This document shows, one piece after another, positions 42,465 to 56,200 of a stretch of DNA of 64,000 nucleotides. A model generated the notes under the pieces. That model had not been told where the DNA came from. It did not search any database and was given only the letters and a program-made list of their open reading frames with translations. The DNA lies in contig CM062216.1 of assembly GCA_031216445.1 (NCBI GenBank), positions 10,505,001-10,569,000 of the forward strand, given 5' to 3'. The stretch comes from Lateolabrax maculatus. Lineage: Eukaryota; Chordata; Actinopteri; Acropomatiformes; Lateolabracidae. The translations under genes and the position numbers were made by a program. Position 1 is the stretch's first letter. Every line of letters starts with the position of its first letter.

Positions 42465-45400
42465 ATGAATCGTCCGAAGCCGACCACTCTCAGGCGCCCC
42501 AGTGCGGCCAAACCATCAGGTACAGTGCCAACTCCGGTGTCACCTGAGTGTTGTTGTCTCCTCTGGCCAAGCGGAAAAAAAAAAAAACATCCCAATTTTA
42601 CTGTGGCGTCTGCTTCTCCCAGGTCACCCTCCACCCGGAGATTTCATTGCTCTCGGATCAAAGGCCCAGGGTGGAGAGCCCAAAGCCCCCGCTGTGCTCC
42701 TGAAGCCAGCATCCACAGGTTTACCAGCTGACCGTAAGAGGGAGACTTCCTCCACCCTGCCCTCCTCATCGGGCCTGTCCGGCCTCGCCAAGCGGCCCAA
42801 ACTATCCACCACCCCCCCGGTTAGTGCTCTGGGACGACTCGCTGAGGTCGCAGCTGTGGACAAGAGGGCAATATCGCCCTCAATAAAGGAGCCATCAGTT
42901 GTACCTATTGAAGGTAAAGCAGTGACTACAAAATGTATATTGTATGTGTTATTGTGTATACTGTCAAAGTTGCAGGGAAAGTTAAAACTGCTCTCTTTTT
43001 TATTGTAGTGTCACCGGCAGTGCTGCTGGATGAGATTGAAGCTGCAGAGTCTGAAGGAAATGATGATCGCATTGAGGGACTGCTGTGTGGAGCGGTGAAG
43101 CAGCTCAAGTTAAACCGAGCCAAGCCTGACATAACGCTGTACCTCAGCCTCATGTTCCTGGCCAAAATCAAGCCCAACGTTTTTGCCACTGAAGGAATTA
43201 TCGAGGTAAGATTTCTAATGCAGTGACGCTGCAATACACATGTCTAGTAGAAAATGACAACTGTTTAAGGAGCAATTAACCTCAACTAGTATTTTAACTG
43301 CACAATAGTATTGGGTAGTTCAGGTATATGATTAAATTTGGATGAAATTATTCAAGTCATTGGTTAATTTATGCACATCTAACAATCTTTAATTTCAATC
43401 TTTTAATTGTTGTACATTTAAAAATCATCCTTAAATGGTGTCTTGGGGAGTCTTTAAGAATTGGCAACAACAAACTTTTGTTGACAATGGTAGCCTTGCT
43501 AATAAAATATTCCCCAAAGTGAATGTTGGAATTGTAATGGATTTTCTGAATTTCTTCTTATCTCCCTCTTGTCACAAGGCCTTGTGCAGCCTCCTGCGTC
43601 GGGATGCTTCGATCAACTTTAAAGCAAAGGGGAACAGCCTTGTGTCTGTTCTTGCTTGTAATCTGCTGATGGCAGCCTACGAGGAGGACGAGAACTGGCC
43701 AGAGATTTTTGTTAAAGTGAGAATCTCACAGTCAAAACAGTTTTATAAAGTTTTATAATATACATTTTTTTTAAACTGTTTTATTTAGCCATGTAGAAAC
43801 TCTTGTAATTTGTCATAAATGTATTTTCAGGTGTACATTGAGGACTCTCTGGGGGAAAGAATCTGGGTGGACAGTTCTCACTGTAAGAATTTTGTTGACA
43901 ACATTCAGACTGCTTTTGGGACAAAAATGCCCCCTAAGAGTATGCTGCTGCAGGCGGACACTGGCCGCTCTGGCGGAGATCTCAGTGCAGGTATGGTTAC
44001 ATTGAGAAAACACACCGGCTTCTTGGATGTTAGGATTGCTGATGCAGAAAACAAGTGCTGATTGGTTATGCCCCATTTGGGCTTTTACGCTTTGATTTTA
44101 GGTAGCAGCCCTCATCCCTCGACCCCCGATGAGGACGACAGCCAGACTGAATTGCTGATAGCTGAGGAGAAACTCAGCCCTGAGGACGAAGGGCAGGTCA
44201 TGCCGAGGTATGAAAACTACCCAAAGGATGTACAGTCCAATAGACACAATACAGTTTTGTGTTTATGTTTTATATACAATTCTGATTATATTTATTATTC
44301 TTGCTGATCTTGTTATTTTATCAATTCATCACAGTGAAACTATTTATAATGATTCTTGCAAAAAAGAGTTCCTGGGCCATTTTCTCTTTTGTCTCACCCT
44401 CTGGATTACTGTAGGTATGAAGAACTGGCAGAGAGCGTAGAGGACTACGTGCTTGACGTCCTCAGGGATCAGTTGAACCGCAGGCAGCCAATGGACAACG
44501 TGTCCCGAAACCTGCTGCGTCTTCTCACAGCCACGTGTGGCTACAAAGAGGCACGGCTCATGGCTGTGCAGAGGCTGGAGATGTGGCTCCAGAACCCAAA
44601 AGTGAGTAGCAATTATCCTCAAATAAAACACTTGTAATTTTTTGGGTTTATGTGAAATCATCATGAATATGAAGATCAATATTAATTGCTGTAATTTATT
44701 AGTAACTTTCTTTTGTTTTTGCGCATGCACAGCTGACTCGACCAGCTCAAGACCTCCTCATGTCTTTGTGTATGAACTGCAACACCCACGGAGCAGATGA
44801 TATGGAGGTGGTCTCCAACCTGATCAAGATCCGACTCAAACCTAAAGTCCTCCTCAACCACTACATGCTGTGTGTCAGGTCCGTGGAGTGTTTTTATGTT
44901 TTACATCTAACTTGTTACACGCAGTGTCTGACACTAACTGGCCATGATTCTCCAGGGAGCTGCTCAATGCACACAGAGACAACCTGGGCACTATGGTGAA
45001 GCTGGTGATCTTCAACGAGCTGTCCAATGCCAGGAATCCTAACAACATGCAAGTCCTCCACACCGTGCTGCAGCACAGCCCAGAGCAAGCCCCAAAGGTG
45101 AAACTAGAGAGTTTTGAGTTGCTTATTTGTTGCCTTCCAAAATCTGTGTTTTAAATGTTATTGTTTTCCCTAAATTAATATTCTCTCTGTCTTCTTTTGT
45201 GTCCGTAGTTCTTGGCGATGGTGTTCCAGGACCTGCTAACCAATAAGGACGATTACCTCCGGGCCTCCCGAGCTTTGCTGAGAGAGATCATCAAACAGAC
45301 CAAGCATGAGATTAACTTCCAGTCCTTCTGCTTTGGTTTAATGCAGGAGCGAAAGGAGACCAGCTATGTGGACATGGAGTTCAAAGTGAGTATATATGAA

Positions 45401-47213
45401 AATCCCTCAGTCGTTTCAGCTCTAAACTCCATGTTTTTGCAGTTGATTTTGAACTGCTTATCCTTGTCTCTCCCATAGGAGCGTTTTGTTATCCAGGTGA
45501 CAGATTTACTGACCGTCTCCATGATGTTGGGCATCACCGCTCAGGTCAAAGAAGCTGGCATTGCGTGGGACAAAGGAGAGAAGAAGAGTAAGTGCTGTGT
45601 ATTTGTTCCAATGATGTATTTATTAACCATAATATTTATTAGCGTTGTTAACACAATGTCTGGTTCATTTCAGATCTGGAGGTCCTGAGGTCGTTTCAGA
45701 ATCAGATAGCTTCCATCCAGAGAGATGCTGTGTGGTGGCTTCACAGCGTGGTTCCTACCATCAGCAAAGTTGGCGCAAAAGACTACGTTCACTGGTCTGT
45801 AACTGCATGTATCTCACGTGTTTGTTGTTCCAGCTGCGCAAACTAATCATGTTTTCAACGGTTTCATATTTTAATGATCTCTTTCATGTCCACAGTCTTC
45901 ACAAAGTGCTTTTCACAGAACAACCTGAGACATATTACAAGTGGGACAACTGGCCTCCAGAGAGTGACAGGAAGTGAGTTTCCCTCCATTCTTAAAAAAA
46001 TGAATCATGTTTTTTCAGACAGTGCTGTCACCTTACTAAGCTGCTTCTTTTATTCCTCAGTTTCTTCCTTCGGCTCTGCTCCGAGGTGCCTCTGTTGGAG
46101 GACACACTGATGCGCGTTCTGGTGATCGGGCTGTCACGTGATTTGCCCCTGGGCCCGGCCGATGCCATGGAGCTCGCAGATCACTTGGTTAAGAGGGCAG
46201 CAGGAGTTCAGTCTGATGGTGTGTAAAGATCCACTTAGAGATGTAACTGTTTATGATCACAGTTAAAGCTGTGTACATTACTCTCTGGCAGAATATTTGG
46301 ACATTTGGTAAACACATGTGCCTCAGTTTAATGAGCCTTTCAAAGGGCAGCTCTTTATTTACATCTTATCCTCACAGAAAAAATGCATGTAAGGAAACTA
46401 TGAACAAAGGAAATATGGTACCTCTTTACATGCTTCTTGATATACCAGTTTGAATCCATTAATTAATCCATTTTTTTTTTTTTAAACAGATCTGGAAGTC
46501 CTGAAAGTGGAGAGGATCCAACTCATTGATGCAGTGCTGAATCTGTGTACATACCACCACCCAGAAAACATTCAGCTGCCCACAGGGTACTTTCAACTGT
46601 CTTGACTGGTTTTTAAAAACACTTTCAGGTCACACAGTTTACAGTCTAAAATAACAAATGACTCTGAATGTTCAAGGTACCAACCGCCAAATTTGGCAAT
46701 ATCCACACTGTATTGGAAGGCATGGCTGCTGCTGCTTGTGGTGGCTGCATTTAATCCTCAGAAAATAGGTACAGCACTCTGTTTTCTATGTTGCATACGG
46801 AAAAGTAGTCCCTGTATTAATTCTGCTGAATATTTTCTATTAATATATGACATATATACATTTTTTTAGGCTTGGCTGCCTGGGATGGCTATCCTACACT
46901 GAAAATGCTCATGGAGATGGTTATGACAAAGTAGGTGAAAGTTATCATTTGGAATAAAATGCATTCAAGATAAAAATGCTGAACAACTAACACACATTTC
47001 TCTATGCTTCCATAGTAACTGTACCTACCCTCCATGCACCATTGCGGATGAGGACACAAAGACGGAGATGATCAACAGAGAGCTGCAGATCTCCCAGAGA
47101 GAGAAACAAGAGATCCTGGCCTTTGAGAGCCACTTGGCAGCAGCCTCCACCAAACAAACCATCACAGAAAGCAACAGCTTGCTGTTGTCTCAACTTACCA
47201 GTCTGGATCCGCA
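42465..47213 (+). CDS. ints1: ints1 coding exons 1-18 (N-terminal part)
   Basis: Exons: 42465-42519, 42623-42913, 43009-43205, 43579-43716, 43831-43990, 44102-44207, 44415-44601, 44733-44878, 44956-45097, 45209-45385, 45479-45587, 45674-45794, 45896-45973, 46061-46218, 46490-46586, 46677-46768, 46870-46930, 47016-47213. They encode residues 1 to about 838. The first 115 residues are basic and rich in P, S and K, and probably disordered, with a possible nuclear signal KRPK at 75-78. Helical repeats follow. The acidic linker near SPHPSTPDEDDSQTELL precedes the conserved region (Pfam DUF3677 lies in this part). A hydrophobic helix with WKAWLLLLVVAAF is in exon 16. Confidence 0.93.
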
Positions 47214-50200
47214 GTAAGAGACCAAGAGAAATTACTTTGTGTACCTCGTAACTAGTTTTGACAAATAGTATTCTCAAAGATAATGCCTCTGTTAGAAGGT
47301 GAAAAGGTTCTCAAATTGGATATTGAGAGTTGTCCAAGTTTGCATGGCCATAGGAGTCAAACCTTAAACTTACACTGTCCTACTTTTTATACAACAGACA
47401 ATTATTGTCAGTCCATAATGTAAGAAGTCCTGTATTAATCTATACCTGTGCAGCACCTGTTCGGAACGGGCCGATTGCTTGGCCTCTGTTATCGCTGCTT
47501 GCAGACACACAGTTGCTGTACGCATGCACCACCTGTTTTGTTTTACCTTTTTTTTCAAACTTTATTAACAACACAGTAGTGTTACAATATGCGACCAGTT
47601 TTAGACCGTTTTATTGAGGTCTTCCCAAAACATGGGCTACACCTTAACCATTATTGCTATTTTTGTTTGTTTCTTAAATGACATTTAATTGACTGAATGT
47701 AGACAAGACACACTGCACACATGAAAAGCAAAATGTACAATCGTTTTATGCATTCAAAATTTCAAAATAGGCAATTAAAACCTTTGATTATAGACTAACA
47801 TTATCAGCATTTACGGGATGTGCTGAAAGAAAAGCCCTGCCACTGACATCTAACTCTTTCATCCAGATAGTGAATGGATGAAATCTTTACTGCCGTATCA
47901 TCATTATTGATAAAATTCCTCAATTCATGCTGAAGATAGCCAGTAATGCGTAAATTATAGCTGGTTCCGAGGTTGTCACAAAAGATAGGCTGACATTATT
48001 CATTGAAAGTAGCTAACCAACATCAGCTTAATAAAAAAAAGTAAGTAAACCACTGCGTACGACTATCAAAACGTTAACATTAAAGCTCAAATTTGCCAAC
48101 ACCTCGTTAGGTATAACAAGCGCCATTAAGAGACAGCTGTTGTTGTCATTTAAACTTGCGAGTGCGTACGTCTAAAACTGTTGTTGGGAAAATTGAAAGA
48201 CAGACACTCCTTCCATTTTATTTAGATCAGTGCATAAACTTTTAAAATCTTGATATAAGTGTACTTATAACTGTGTGACTGGAATATGGGCTCATAATTT
48301 TTGTTTACGTTCAGGGGTCCCCCTCGTCGACCTCCCCCTCAGGTCCAGGAGCAGGTAAAAAGCCTCAACCAGTCTCTGCGTCTGGGACATCTCCTCTGCC
48401 GCAGCCGAAACCCAGACTTCCTCCTCAACATCATCCAGAGACAGGTAATAGCCATGTACACACTACTACACACTACACAGCTGCCCAAAAGTATTGCAAC
48501 ATCTTTCTACTGCTCACAGTATACAATTAACATGTCTCAAAATATCTGTTACTATAACACAATGTTCTTAGGCTTTTGTTGTCAGTGGTGTGCGTTCTGT
48601 AACTGTAGTACATTTTCCATCCTCCTCAGGCTTCCTCTCAGTCCATGCCGTGGTTGGCTGATTTGGTCCAGTCCAGTGAGGGGTCATTGGATGTACTTCC
48701 AGTTCAGTGCCTGTGTGAATTCCTTCTGCACGATGCTGCGGACGACAGTCTGCCAATAGAGGATGACGAAGAAGGAGAGAGCAAAGAGCAGAGAGCCAAG
48801 AAGAGACAAGTATGTTGATTAACTCCATACCTTACTATTGGCGGTCAGCAATTACTGAAATTGTCCTGTTTTTTTATTCATCCATGGTCTCAAATTAACA
48901 TGCTAACTTTATACCTATATCCTGAATTATTTTCTCTCTTCCTGTTAGAGACAACAAAAGCAAAGGCAGCTACTTGGACGGCTCCAGGATCTTCTGTTGG
49001 GTCCTAAGGCTGACGAACAGACGACATGTGAAGTGCTTGACTACTTTCTGCGTCGTCTCAGCTCTTCCCAGGTGGCATCGAGAGTACTAGCCATGAAGGT
49101 ACTGTATTCGAAGCAGAAAACGTCGTCTCTGGTAGAATTGTGTTACTGTTAAAAAATGTATTCCATTTACATTATACATTTGTGTTTAGGGTTTGTCATT
49201 GGTGCTGAGTGAAGGAGGCTTGAAAGATGGCGAGGAGCGGGACCAGCCCATGGAAGAAGACTCTGCAGATGCTGAGCTCTTGCCAGGGTACCAGTGGCTG
49301 CTACAAGACCTCCCCAAGCTCCCTTTGTTTGACAGCGTCAGAGGCATGACGTCCACTGCTCTGCAGCAGGTCAGTGCCTGACTCAACAGTGAACTGACAA
49401 TAACTGGACATAAATATAAACCTTTTCGGAGGATTGATAAATTGGAGTTTGAAGGGTGTGTCTTGTCTGTCTGCTCCCTTGAAGGCTATTCACATGGAGA
49501 CAGATCCACAGACGATCAGTGCCTATCTTATCTACCTTTCCCAGCATGCACCAGTGGAGGAGCAGGCTTCTCATAATGACCTGGCCCTGGTAATCACGGC
49601 GAGTTGCTTAAATTCCATTCCCAACATTACATGCTTTTCTTTTATCAGTTTTGATTTCATGGAGAGGTGCTGACATAAATCTTATCCTCAATCATCCTCT
49701 ACAGGACGTTGCCCGGCTAATCGTTGAGCGTTCCACCATCATGAACAGCCTGTTCTCCAAACATTCCTGCAGGCCTGAGTCTGATGCTGTGCTCAGTGCT
49801 TTCCTCACCATCTTCTCTACGTACATTAAGAGGATGAGGAAGACCAAAGAGGGAGAGGATCTTTACAGCTGGGTAAGCACTGGAAACAGTTGTGTTAATA
49901 ACTGAACTACATCGTCAAGTACAAAGTTTTGGGCCAGGTGACCTGACAATTTACCAGTGATGATCTTGATAGTGAGGGCAAGGTAAAAATAAATACAACA
50001 GGAACCAGTGAGCAGGTTTGAAAAAAATAGGTGTTGAGTCTGCAGCTGAAATTCCCTCTGCAATTAGAGATTAATCCGTGTTTGATGTCTGTAGGCATTT
50101 TCTGGGGACCTGCAATGAAAAAGGTGATAAAACTTGTGCTTGACAAACATTGTTTTTTTTGTTTAGTCAGAATCTCAGGACCAGGTTTTTCTCCGTTGGA

Positions 50201-53200
50201 CCACAGGAGAGACTGCCACAATGCACATTCTTGTAGTCCATGCCATGGTTATCCTGCTGACTCTTGGGCCACCCAAAGGTAGTCCTGCTCGCTACTTTAC
50301 AGTTAAATATTGCGATGTTAAAGGGGCTGTAAGTACATGTTCACTATTGTGTATTTTTTAGGAGAGAGTGATTTCTACGCTCTTTTGGACATTTGGTTTC
50401 CCGACAAGAAACCTCTACCCACCGCCTTCCTGGTTGACACTTCAGAAGAGGCCCTTCTGCTGCCTGATTGGTTGAAACTGAGGATGATCCGATCAGAGGT
50501 TTCTCGATTGGTTGATGCAGGTACAACTTGTCATACTACACAAAAATGTTGTTCACCATGTTAATACAATTTTTAAGTTTTTAGACAGAACAATACATGT
50601 GTTTTTTCTTAGCTTTGCAAGACCTGGAGCCTCAGCAGCTGCTGCTGTTTGTACAGTCTTTTGGCATTCCGGTATCCAGCATGAGTAAACTGCTGCAATA
50701 CTTGGACCAGGCTGTCTCTCATGATCCACAGTCGCTGGAGCAGAACATCATGGACAAGCGTAAGAGTGCTGCAGATATCCTACTTTTGAAATGGTTTAAA
50801 GATTAAGGATTTGGATTTTTAGATTTATAGTTCATAGTTACTCATTTTGTATTTATCCTGCAATAGACTACATGGCCCACCTGGTTGAAGTGCAGCATGA
50901 AAGAGGTGCCACTGGGGGGCACACTTTCCATGGATTACTGAGCTCCGCTCTTCCTCCAGACAGAGGTTTATGACTTTAACATCTAAGTGGTTGTTTCTAT
51001 TAAATCATACCTTACATTTAAGTCATTGTCTCTATTAAATGTTTGGACTCACATTCAAAAGGCATTATTCACAATGGTGTAAATGGGTTTAACAGTATTA
51101 AATTTTTTTAGAATATACACAATCTTCGATGACATACAGTTATAATGTTAGGTATCTGCCAAAAATCTACTAGACAATGTATGAAAAAAATCTACATTAG
51201 TCCATGTCCTGACTACATCTCTCTCGACAGATTCTGCTGAAACAAGTAAGGCCAAGGTTACCGTAGAAACGCCCCACAGCTCTGTGAAGATGAGAGCAGC
51301 CAGCCAGCTTCCGGCAGTCGGGCCTGACGATGATCTCACTGGCATGATGCTTCAGGTGAGGTTTACTAGCGGTCTCTACTCTCTACTCAACTTTTAGGAT
51401 AAAATGGGATTAAAACAATTCTTTGTGGACTAAATATCTATTGTTGATTACAAACAATTTCACCTCTAAACAAAAGGTTCCTCCATGTATTTATTCCAAT
51501 TTGTTGTTTAGTCACTTCTGTGTCAAACTTACCTGTTTGTTTCCTTTTGCTTCTACAGATATTCCCCTTAAAGGTGGACCCTCGCTGGCACGGCCCCCCT
51601 CCGAGCCAGCTCTCTCTGGCCTTGCAGCAGGCCCTGGCTAAAGAGCTGATGCGGGCCAAGCAGGGCCAAATTCAGCAGGGCGGTTTGGCATTTCGGCTCC
51701 TACAGGCCATTGCAACCCTGTTCACCTCTGCTCATGCAGGGCCTGTTGTCATGTCAATGCACCGCAGCCATGCCCTCTCCTGTCCTCTCATGCGGCAACT
51801 TCACCTCTACCAGGTATGGCTTGCTGACTATCAGTGCATGATTCCATATTAATTCATAAAACATTGGAATATTATATTAATATTGTATATATTTTTTTCT
51901 TATTTCTCCTGCTTATCGGTTTCTTCCAGCGTCTCGTGTCCCAGGACGTTGCTTTCTCCTCACTATTCCTTAAGGTCATTGTTGAGATGTTAATCTGGTT
52001 AGACAACCCAACTGTGGAGCCAGGACCATTAAAGACTCTGCTAAAATCCTTGGCTGGTCAGAACTCTCACAAACACAGGCACAATGATGGTGAGCACCTC
52101 AACTCTTTATCTGTTCAAATGTTGATTAATTAATTTAAAATAAACAGTATTGTGACAAGTGTCTTTATCCGTCAGTGCGTACAGGTTTCCTCCACCTGGC
52201 TGAGGCGTTGGCATATCAAAGAGATACTGAAGTGCCACTGAGAGCCATCATTGCGATGCTGAAAGCTGGAGACCGGTGTAATGCAGAAGCAGAGCTCATT
52301 GGAAAAGGTAATGGAGTCATTGTGTGGATGTGACTGTGCATTGATTTGCATCAGTTTTAGTGTTTCAAGCATTAGTCATTAAGTCAAATCAGTAATTTGT
52401 TGATTGACACAGTTCATTTATCACAGTCTTGAAACCTGATCTATAGTTTTAACAGGTAAAGTGTTTTTTAATTTTTTTATCATTGATCAAAAAAATGCAG
52501 TGACTGGCAGTGGCTTTTTAATTTAGATATTTCCATTAATGTTACAATGTATGGGGTTTGGTATGTTTAAAGTACAGCAAAAGTTACCAGTTCCATATAA
52601 CAGCATACATTTTGGAAAATGAAACAATAGAAAAACAGCAGCATATATAACAAAAGACAAAAATTGCTTTACAATAAAAAGAAAACAAAAGCAGCGTTGG
52701 TAACAAAACGTAGCTTGGATTGAGGACAAAACCTGTGGTGAATTGTTTGATATACCATGTGAACTGAATCAAAGCCTTGTACTAAAAGATTAATATGATA
52801 CAATGTATTGTTACACCCATAGTTCACTGCCACTAAAGCACAAAAGCTGTTGTGACATGTATTATTTAGTTTTGTTTGATAAGGATGCATAATGGCGGTC
52901 CACGGCCTATTATTAAGCATGCTGTTTTTTTAATATATTCCAGTGTTACAAGGGCTGATGGAGGTGAAGTCGCCGTATTTGGAGGAGCTACTCTCTCTGT
53001 TGATGACCGTTGGTACACAGAATGGGACAGCTGGCCCTGTTGCCACGGTGATTTCCTTGCTGCTTCAGGAAAGTGAGGAACGAGCTGTGAAAAAGGAAGT
53101 GGATTCTAACAAGTGAGCGCCACAATTCTATTTTCCTCTCAAGTCATGCAAGAAACATTTATATTTGACAGGACTAAATGACAAACACGGCTGCCTGTGA

Positions 53201-56200
53201 CAAAAACAGCAAAGCAGCTTTCTGTCTGTGGCCTTCTACTCGGAAACTGCTATTGGATTTCGTTCGGAAAGGTTTAAATGGTTTTGCAGCTTTACATTGG
53301 CTTTACATATTCACTTCCTGTGAAAATCATACAACACTTTACAGAATCTTTTCTACGTTGGGTCCATGCAACTCTGCCAGTGAGGCAGGTACAAACTGAA
53401 AGGTTGCTTATTGACTCAATGAAGATCTGGTCCAAGGGGTGCAGGAAGATGTGTGGGATATTGTACTGTATTGTTTATTGTTAGAAAATGGAGAGCCTTG
53501 ATTGAACTAAAGAAGCCATGGTACTACTGAATGAAACATTTTGTATCACAAAGACACGTTAATGGTAAAATTATGGATTTGTTGGTTGTAATGAACCAGC
53601 ACATGAACATTGGGCATAATCTTAGCTTTAGCTCATGTGTATTGTGGATGTATTGCACCCTATCTTTCTGAGGTCAGTCACATCTCCACAGGGGTAACCT
53701 TTCAGTTTCACCTTTTTCCAGCAGCTCGGAGGTGACAAAGTCAGGACTGAGCTCTGGGCTGCTGGTTGATTGGCTGGAGCATCTTGACCCTGAGGTCACT
53801 TCAGTGTGTCCAGACCTTCAACAGAAACTGCTGTTTGCCCTTAACAAGGTAAGATAAGCATTGCCTGCAGATAATGTACCTCTCTTGTCTTATCACAGTG
53901 GAGTAAGTGTTTGCTTGGCATTACTTTTTTCCTTTCTTACTATTTTCTTTTATTTCAGGCACGAGGAACCCCAGCCTACAGACCTTATCTTTTGGCCTTG
54001 CTTACACATCAGTCAAACTGGTCCACCCTCCTGCAGTGTATCAGTGCTCTTCTCAGCAAGCGCAGAGACTACAAGTACACCATTTAAAAAAATAATAATA
54101 ATTTTCACTTACTGTTTTATGAGCATGTTGTTTCTTACAGTATAACACATTATGTTAACTGTCTGTGTAACGTTTGTGTTCAGACTTGACCCATCATCAG
54201 CGCTGGATTTCCTGTGGGCTTGCAGCCACATCCCACGTATCTGGCAAGGGCGCGACCAGAAGATCCCTCAGGTAACATTAAAAGCCTACATACCAATTCT
54301 ATGGCTGTCACCCTTTTTTCTGTGTTTTTGATGAGACCAAAGTCAGAGGGAGTTCATTCTGCTGAAGCTGATGACTCGTATGTTTCTTTTTGTCCGTGCA
54401 GAAGAAGACCGAGAAGTTTGTGCTAAGACTCAGTTCGGAGGAGCTCATAAGCCTGGTGGATCTGATCTTGTCAGAGTCAGAGCTCAACGGTCGCGATTCA
54501 CCCCACGATGACAAAAGCAGCTTGGACCAGGCCTCCTGCTCCCTCATCCAGTCCAGGCTGCCCCTCCTTCATTCCTACTGTAGTGGAGATCTTGAAAACA
54601 TCAAGAAAGTGTCTGAGTACCTCATCAACTGCACAAAGAAATGGGAGGACAGGTAAGATGTATATCGGTTGTAGTATATTTATTGTTTCAGCACTCTATT
54701 TTCAAATCTGGACTCTTTCTTGTCTCATCCCTCCATATTCAAAGACACACATGCTCATCACGTTTTGTCATATAAGGTTTACCAAAGTGCTCAGGCCATC
54801 CATTTTGACACATTTTATTGTTCTTTCTAATGAGCACAAATATGGAAAGTATTTTTTTTCCTGTCATGGTGTGCTGATAAACTTGCACTAGATTTTCTTT
54901 CTTAGTGCAGATGAACTTTTTAGACTTCCTCTGTCAGCCAGAATGCCGTGGACCAGGGAAAACTCGATAATTAGGTCTATTGGTGTGAAATTAAAACCAG
55001 CAGAAGTCGTCTGTACTGTGATCTCTTTAAAAGCTCAGTGTATTATAATGAAGCCAAGAGGATTAAGGCTGAAGCTCTAAACTTGCCTGTGTTGTGAATT
55101 CCTGCTCTGACTTAGCTGTCAGAGATCAGGGTGCAACTCTTTGTGGAGGCAAACCCTCCTTTCATGAATATGTCTCTGGTTATTAAACCACATTAATGAG
55201 GAAACTTTGGCCAAGGTCAAGCAAAATTAGCTTCCGAATTACAGTATTTTAAGTACAGCTAATCTGTCTGGTAAAATGGTTGCTAGTGAAAATATGGCAG
55301 GATAAATACATGTTGAAAGTAAAGGGTTTTGGCCTTGTGTTGAATAAACACTTGATTGTATGTTGAGCATTCTTCGTGTGAAACCTTGCCGTCAGATAAG
55401 CTGGTGTTTATTCCAATTACACACCAACTATTGAACAACGAGCAGACTCTTAGCCCTTGTCAAGGTCGTTCAGATTTGCTTAATTCATAGCTGTAATAAA
55501 CTCTTCAGTTAGCAGAGAGTGCATCATTTGAGCCTGACAAGAGTCTTGGAGGATTTTATGAAACCACAGTGACTTGAAGGCAAATGCCTCAGAATTACAT
55601 TAAGCTATTCATGTGCTTAGTTTGTATTAAAGTACATTAATTATTGTTGCTCATAGGCAGGAACAATGGAGCAGTGCTTTATCATGCTTTCTAATCTGAA
55701 ATCTCATATGAGCTCGGTTGATAATCCATAGAAAGAGATGACAAAAGTGAATTTGACAACCCAATATGAAGAGAACTCGGTTGTGGAGTTTGTGAACTAC
55801 ACCACCATCATTGGCCCTATTACAAACAATGATGAGAATTCGTATTTGGAGGAAATCAACAACCTTGCATAGTTGTACGCAGAGAACAACCTGCTGATCA
55901 AATTCAGCAAAACCATGGAGCTGATCAATGATTTTTTTTTTTTTTTAAAAGGAGGCAAAGACATACACTTGTGTCTACATAAGTGGAGTTCAGGTGGAGC
56001 AGGTGAACAGTTTAAGTTAATTTGAATCAACATCACAGAAGACCTGTCATGGACCTCTCACATCTCCACCGTGGATAAGAAAGCCCAGACACAGTTTTCT
56101 TTCTTTTTTTAAAGAAACTTAAGTAAGCTAACAGAGGAGGAATAGAAAGCATCCTGACTGGAAACATTAATTGGCATGAGATGTACACGGCCCAGGACCG

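Noticed and set aside
53170..53690. Extra exon in ints1 intron 33
   Set aside because: Exons 33 and 34 already join in phase (AA|C AGC) with good family continuity; open stretches here have no matching phase or similarity.
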